Below are positions 15,350 through 19,028 of a DNA stretch of 19,028 nucleotides, in pieces. The stretch spans positions 1-19,028 of the forward strand of contig SPCL01000026.1 of NCBI GenBank assembly GCA_004525335.1, in the 5' to 3' direction. Origin of the DNA: Thermodesulfobacteriales bacterium (lineage in GTDB: Bacteria > Desulfobacterota_D > UBA1144 > Nemesobacterales > UBA2774). The number at the start of each line of letters is the position of its first letter. The stretch's first letter is position 1. Both the position numbers and the translations under genes were made by a program. The notes beneath the pieces were generated by a model that worked only from the letters and a program-made list of their open reading frames with translations, searched no databases and was not told where the DNA came from.

Positions 15350-15718
15350 CTAAGTAATAATTCTACTTTGCTGTTGGCCCTCTGTTTTTTTCGCTCTCAT
15401 CTCGATTAATTGAAGAAGTCTATTTTTGAATTCCTCATCGAATGCGCATACCGAGGGTACTATGTATCCCATCAAGGCTATTTGAAGAAAATATTCGGTA
15501 TTCGTGCGGAGCAAATCATCCTGTACATTCTCTCCATATACCTGAGTCATGTTAGTATAAATTGTATGCCCCAATTCGCCGGTAACCTCTGTAACGCTCT
15601 TTGAACCCTGGGTCTGTTGATTAAATTGGACGCCGAGATTAAAAGCCATGAGTATTGAATTGGAAAGGCTATCCATTTGTGGCTGATTTTGACCCTGTGG
15701 TTGTTCTTGATCAGACAT
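15350..15718 (-). CDS. Uncharacterised 122-residue protein, first gene of nitrilase operon
   Basis: I do not recognise a family. The N-terminal 15 residues are rich in Gln, Pro and Asp (SDQEQPQGQNQP), followed by a predicted mostly helical body with LSNSILMAFNLGVQFNQQ and FLQIALMGYIVPSVCAFDEEF, a single Cys, and a polar Lys/Gln-rich tail. There is no signal peptide or clear membrane span. GGAGG lies just upstream of the ATG, and the gene is ten bases ahead of the nitrilase, so the pair is an operon. Its place suggests a partner, chaperone or regulator of the nitrilase, but nothing in the sequence proves this. Confidence 0.75.
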   Translation of the reverse strand: MSDQEQPQGQNQPQMDSLSNSILMAFNLGVQFNQQTQGSKSVTEVTGELGHTIYTNMTQVYGENVQDDLLRTNTEYFLQIALMGYIVPSVCAFDEEFKNRLLQLIEMRAKKTEGQQQSRIIT

Positions 15719-15746
15719 ATTTCTACCTCCTTAATTTTAAAGGTTT

Positions 15747-15755
15747 ATTCTAACA
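15747..15755 (-). promoter_or_regulatory. Candidate extended -10 promoter for the nitrilase operon
   Basis: On the minus strand TGT-TAGAAT: TAGAAT (15747-15752, five of six) preceded by TGT. No good -35 is seen at the matching distance, which is tolerable for extended -10 promoters. It lies about 30 bases upstream of the small gene's start. Confidence 0.4.
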
Positions 15756-15886
15756 CATTATGTAATCAAAGCCGATACATTAGGCCATTGTGACTTCCAA
15801 AAAAATTCTATACCATGAAAGGTAGATTTGATTTGGAATACTAAAAGTGTAAAAGTAATACGTATGAACATTTCGGAGGATATCTA

Positions 15887-17581
15887 ATGGCAAAAGTGCA
15901 AGGGGGTTATCTTGTAGCAAAAACCCTACATGAGCTTGGTGTAAAGGAGATTTTTTCTCTTGCAGGAGGACATATAAACCCTATCTATAATGCATGTCTC
16001 GATTTGGGCATAAGACTTATAGATACCCATCACGAGCAAGGAGCCGCAATGGCGGCAGATGCTTATGGCAGGGTCTCAAAAACCCCAGGAGTGTGTCTCG
16101 TAACAGCAGGGCCCGGTTTTACTAATGCCCTTACCGGTGTTGCCGGGGCATATATGTCAAACGCCCCTTTTCTAATAATCTCTGGAAGATCGGGTGTAGA
16201 GGAAAACGATAGACTTTCTTTGCAAGAGATAGACCAGCAGGCCATGGTAGCACCCGTGACCAAGTGGGCCCGCACAGTGTTTGATCCTCTTCGAATTCCA
16301 GAATATGTAAGCAACGCATATAAAAGAGCCATATCGGATAGACCCGGTCCCGTGTATCTGGGCATGTCTTATGAAGTCCTATATCCCAACTGTGATGAAA
16401 ATAAATTGTCTGCTTATAACACCTTGATCCCCTCATCTAAATCTGAGCCGAGTCATGATACTATAGAAAATTTCATATCTCTGCTAAAAAAAGCTAAACG
16501 CCCGGTTGTAATTGCCGGGAGCGGCTCATGGTATTCCGGATCTCATAATGAAATCCTTAATTTTATAGAGGGAGTTGATATCCCGCTTTTTACATTAAAC
16601 TTCGGACGCGGAATAGTTTCAGATGATCATCCTTTATGCTTTGGCCCAGCGAGCGCCTCTGCTCCAAACGGGTTTAGAAAAGTAACATCTGAGGCTGATC
16701 TTATAATTCTTCTTGGCATCAGGCTGAGCTTGTATATAGGTTTCGGACGAACATTTAACCCTAAGGCCAAAGTGGTGCAGGTGGATATAGATTCTGGTGA
16801 GATAGGAAGAAACAGGCCGGCAGATGTAGGTGTGGTAGGTGATTTGAGCAGTGTTCTCAATAAATTGTCGAGCTGTATGAGAGAAAATTCAATTAAGCTA
16901 AATTTTGACTCATGGACTAAAAAAGCAAGTGCGTGGCGTGATCAGGAGCGAGTCAAAGGAGAAAAGCTAAGAGCGTCAAATAAAAAGCCTATACATCCCG
17001 TTAGAGTAGCTAAAGCAGTTGAGGAGGTTTTAGGTGGTGACGGGATACTCGTCATCGATGGCGGCGATACACAGACCTGGACCGACGGACATTACAAAGT
17101 GAAAAATCCGGGACATTATGTAAAAGGGGGCCCGCTTGGGTGTATGGGTGTCGGCGTTCCCTTTGCTATAGGAACTAAAGTGGCTCGCCCTGATAAGCAG
17201 GTAGCTCTTATTACCGGAGACGGGGCAGTTGGAATGAATTTTATGGAGTTTGAAACTGCGATCAGGCATAACATTCCATTTGTAGCTATTGTTTGTAATG
17301 ATCAAGCGTGGGGTATGACCAAGCATCAGCTTGAGATTGCTTACGGCAAAAAGCGCCCAAAAGTAGGGGTCGATCTCAATTTAACTCCGTTTCACGAGAT
17401 TGTAAAAGTACTTGGGGGATACGGCGAGCTTGTCAGTGATCCTAAAGAGCTTCGTGGCGCCATGGAGCGGGCTTTTTCCTCAGGTGTTCCTGCTCTAATA
17501 AATGTCGTAACCGATCCTGATGCTGTAAGCGGGGCTACTTACGCAATTACAGAAATGATGATGTCGGTTAATAAAAGATGA
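15887..17581 (+). CDS. ThDP-dependent enzyme, 2-hydroxyacyl-CoA lyase/acetolactate-synthase-like
   Basis: 564 residues with the three-domain layout of the pyruvate-oxidase/acetolactate-synthase group. Pyr domain 1-170 with the cofactor-activating Glu50 in THHEQGAAMAADAYGR and TAGPGFTN; central domain about 190-340; PP domain 360-564 with the Mg-diphosphate motif GDGAVGMNFMEFETA (444-458) closing in CNDQAWG (470-476). GGHINPIYNA, DTHHE, LSLQEIDQ and RHNIPFVAIVCND recall the ILVBL/HACL2 branch that cleaves 2-hydroxyacyl-CoA to formyl-CoA and an aldehyde, more than biosynthetic IlvB; oxalyl-CoA decarboxylase or another ThDP lyase is possible. No small subunit (ilvH) adjoins. GGAGG lies eight bases before the ATG. 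Divergent from the nitrilase operon. Confidence 0.8.
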   Translation: MAKVQGGYLVAKTLHELGVKEIFSLAGGHINPIYNACLDLGIRLIDTHHEQGAAMAADAYGRVSKTPGVCLVTAGPGFTNALTGVAGAYMSNAPFLIISGRSGVEENDRLSLQEIDQQAMVAPVTKWARTVFDPLRIPEYVSNAYKRAISDRPGPVYLGMSYEVLYPNCDENKLSAYNTLIPSSKSEPSHDTIENFISLLKKAKRPVVIAGSGSWYSGSHNEILNFIEGVDIPLFTLNFGRGIVSDDHPLCFGPASASAPNGFRKVTSEADLIILLGIRLSLYIGFGRTFNPKAKVVQVDIDSGEIGRNRPADVGVVGDLSSVLNKLSSCMRENSIKLNFDSWTKKASAWRDQERVKGEKLRASNKKPIHPVRVAKAVEEVLGGDGILVIDGGDTQTWTDGHYKVKNPGHYVKGGPLGCMGVGVPFAIGTKVARPDKQVALITGDGAVGMNFMEFETAIRHNIPFVAIVCNDQAWGMTKHQLEIAYGKKRPKVGVDLNLTPFHEIVKVLGGYGELVSDPKELRGAMERAFSSGVPALINVVTDPDAVSGATYAITEMMMSVNKR

Positions 17582-17592
17582 TTGGATCCAAT
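17581..17592. repeat. Perfect 12-bp palindrome at the stop of the ThDP gene
   Basis: ATTGGATCCAAT is its own reverse complement and begins at the last base of the TGA stop. A second, AT-rich inverted repeat follows (CTTATAA 17596-17602 with TTATAAG 17615-17621), then the long stem-loop at 17627. Confidence 0.5.
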
Positions 17593-17626
17593 ATTCTTAT
17601 AATATAATGAGTATTTATAAGGCTAG

Positions 17627-17678
17627 TGAAAGCATCTAACCATAGTTTCTAAAACAGAAACCAGAATAGATGCTTTCA
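17627..17678. terminator. Long two-tier stem-loop between convergent genes
   Basis: The outer arms TGAAAGCATCTA (17627-17638) and TAGATGCTTTCA (17667-17678) pair perfectly over 12 bp. Inside, GTTTCT (17645-17650) pairs with AGAAAC (17656-17661) around AAAAC, with a 6x5 internal loop between. It lies between the ends of two convergent genes, so it most likely ends or protects both transcripts. Neither side has a proper U-tract, so an intrinsic terminator is not certain; a small dispersed repeat is the alternative. Confidence 0.55.
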
Positions 17679-17702
17679 TATTACAGCTGAAACCTGTTCG
17701 GA

Positions 17703-18353
17703 TTAATTCTTCAATTCTTGCAGTTTGGAAATAACTTCATCCGGCTCAGCACGTTTCGTGTAATCAGCATTTGCATACGCATATTGAACGGTTCCGTCTT
17801 TATCGATTACATATGTTCCCGGCATAGGAATTTCCCAAGAATCATCGCCATTGGACTTTGGAATATTGATACCAAACTTCAAGTACAATTCATGGAGCTC
17901 TGATGGAAGCTGAAAAACTAGGCCAAATTGATTGGCTGTTTTGTTGCCTATATCGCTTAATACATCAAACTTTAGATCATTCTTCTCAGCAGTAGACAAT
18001 GAGCTGTCAGGGGTTTGAGGAGATATTGCCACTAATGATGCTCCTAATGCATCTATGTCTTGAAGACGTTTTTGGTAAGCGTTTAATTCAAGATTGCAAT
18101 ACGGGCACCAGCCGCCTCTATAAAAGTTTAATACTACCGGCCCCTTTTCTAGTAATGAGTGAAGATTGACTGATTCGCCTTGTGGATTAGGCAGATTAAA
18201 ATCAGGCGCTTTTTCTCCGACTTTAAGAGATTTTTCTGCTATTCCGCTATCAACTAATCTACGCGTCGTACCCAGCATTAAATTTAATACTTCAGGCGGT
18301 ACCTTCTTGGTAAATCCATTATACATTTCTTCTAATTCAATCTGTAAACTCAT
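17703..18353 (-). CDS. Peroxiredoxin-like (AhpC/TSA, thioredoxin-fold) protein
   Basis: 216 residues. After a helical N-terminal extension (1-45) comes a thioredoxin fold: GEKAPDFNLPNPQGE, then LNFYRGGWCPYCNLEL with Cys83 and Cys86, VAISPQTP, and PMPGTYVIDKDGTVQYAY. It lacks the classical Prx motif PxxxTxxC and instead has C-P-Y-C as in the peroxiredoxin-like/redoxin branch, suggesting a thiol peroxidase or disulphide reductase in the cytoplasm. Reduction of peroxides is the likely role. ATG 18353 has GGAGG seven bases upstream. It follows lepA on the same strand after 88 bases, with its own dyads in between. Confidence 0.85.
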   Translation of the reverse strand: MSLQIELEEMYNGFTKKVPPEVLNLMLGTTRRLVDSGIAEKSLKVGEKAPDFNLPNPQGESVNLHSLLEKGPVVLNFYRGGWCPYCNLELNAYQKRLQDIDALGASLVAISPQTPDSSLSTAEKNDLKFDVLSDIGNKTANQFGLVFQLPSELHELYLKFGINIPKSNGDDSWEIPMPGTYVIDKDGTVQYAYANADYTKRAEPDEVISKLQELKN

Positions 18354-18372
18354 TATAAGCCTCCGTTAAAAT

Positions 18373-18418
18373 AGTCTATATGCCTTAAGATTACTTTATA
18401 GACTGATTAGATTCTAAT
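18373..18418. promoter_or_regulatory. Two dyads upstream of the peroxiredoxin-like gene
   Basis: AGTCTATA (18373-18380) and TATAGACT (18397-18404) form an 8-bp inverted repeat with a 16-nt spacer. Directly next to it ATTAGATTCTAAT (18406-18418) is a perfect 6-1-6 dyad. They fill the short lepA-peroxiredoxin gap and look like operator sites or a hairpin. No clear -35/-10 pair could be fixed. Confidence 0.4.
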
Positions 18419-18441
18419 TATCTTTATGATTAGCGAGGTTT

Positions 18442-19028
18442 TTATTCGCTGGTTTTTAGGACAGCTAGGAATGCTTCTTGGGGTATTTCAATATTTCCTA
18501 CTTGTTTGAGACGCTTTTTCCCTGCCTTCTGTTTTTCGAGAAGTTTTCTTTTTCTTGTTACATCCCCACCATAACATTTGGCTGTAACGTCCTTTCTGAC
18601 AGGCTTTACTGATTCACGGGCGATGATTTTGCTTCCAATGGAGGCCTGTATTATTACCTCGTAAAGCTGTCTGGGGATAAGGGATCTTAGCTTTTGTATG
18701 AGATCTCTACCTCTTTCATAAGAGCGTTCCTTGTGAACAATGATAGAAAGTGCATCGACCGGATCTCCGTTTACAAGTACATCTAGCTTGATCAGATCTG
18801 AGCCTCTATACCCAATCGGTTCATAGTCCATAGATGCATAACCACGTGAGACAGATTTCAATCTGTCGTAAAAGTCAAAGACTATTTCAGAAAGAGGAAT
18901 TTCATATTCTACGATGACTCTGTCCTGGGTCACATATTTCAGATCACGTTGAGTTCCTCTTTTCTTAATACACAGATCAAAGATAGCGCCAAGGTAGGTG
19001 CCGGGTGTGTGAACGGAAACCAAAACAT
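18442..19028 (-). CDS. lepA: Elongation factor 4 (LepA), C-terminal part, cut by window edge
   Basis: The last 195 or so residues of LepA, a ribosome-associated translational GTPase that acts on stalled or mispositioned ribosomes. Visible are the end of the domain IV region (VHTPGTYLGAIFDLCIKKRG), the EF-G V-like segment VSRGYASMDYEPIGYR, and the LepA-specific C-terminal domain: VHKERSYERGRDL, KDVTAKCYGGDVTRKRKLLEKQK, and the terminal NIEIPQEAFLAVLK. The frame stays open to the right edge, so the GTPase domain lies beyond the window; an apparent TTG near 19021-19023 is internal. No frameshift is seen. Confidence 0.96.
   Translation of the reverse strand, partial: VLVSVHTPGTYLGAIFDLCIKKRGTQRDLKYVTQDRVIVEYEIPLSEIVFDFYDRLKSVSRGYASMDYEPIGYRGSDLIKLDVLVNGDPVDALSIIVHKERSYERGRDLIQKLRSLIPRQLYEVIIQASIGSKIIARESVKPVRKDVTAKCYGGDVTRKRKLLEKQKAGKKRLKQVGNIEIPQEAFLAVLKTSE

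Noticed and set aside
19021..19023. TTG as the start of a short LepA-like gene
   Set aside because: The frame continues to the window edge and the residues before it match internal LepA sequence, so it is a truncated view of a normal lepA.

Overview
The window is AT-rich bacterial DNA (roughly 40% GC by eye), densely packed and mixed in strand. The start carries the conserved cluster rpmH-rnpA-yidD-yidC-jag, which usually lies near the replication origin. YidC is the long form with a large periplasmic domain, so the host is a diderm (Gram-negative type). Jag directly after a Gram-negative YidC, with no mnmE, argues against the common Gammaproteobacteria. An uncultured Desulfobacterota- or Dadabacteria-like lineage would fit, but that placement is only a guess. 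I see no DnaA-box cluster, tRNA, rRNA, CRISPR array or intact mobile element.

Layout. 1-494: gene-poor leader with several inverted repeats, a possible decayed reading frame and, just before rpmH, a repeat-built region with a 19-codon upstream ORF. 495-3935 (+): ribosomal protein L34, RNase P protein, YidD, YidC, Jag/KhpB and a small zf-TFIIB zinc-ribbon protein, all overlapping or nearly so. 3947-9056: tadA (-), then two closely related AMP-forming acyl-CoA ligases (-) that flank a divergent/convergent CaCA-type Na+/Ca2+ exchanger gene (+). 9137-11255 (-): trpE-trpG without other trp genes. 11375-12520 (-): membrane-anchored SGNH hydrolase. 12836-14203 (+): phosphomannomutase/phosphoglucomutase. 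14200-15718 (-): an uncharacterised small protein and a nitrilase as a two-gene operon. 15887-17581 (+): a ThDP enzyme resembling 2-hydroxyacyl-CoA lyase/ILVBL, divergent from the nitrilase operon. 17703-18353 (-): peroxiredoxin-like protein. 18442-19028 (-): 3' part of lepA, cut by the window edge.

How it works together. The first block is housekeeping: ribosome, tRNA processing and membrane-protein insertion. The rest is mixed metabolism. The most suggestive content is the set of two CoA ligases, a nitrilase and a 2-hydroxyacyl-CoA-lyase-like enzyme, which could in principle form a hydroxynitrile -> 2-hydroxyacid -> 2-hydroxyacyl-CoA -> formyl-CoA + aldehyde route; this is inference. The best regulatory signals are a 16-bp perfect-arm dyad filling the -35/-10 spacer of one CoA-ligase promoter, and a trpE promoter placed so that the message would be leaderless. 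I did not find an obviously new defence or mobile system.
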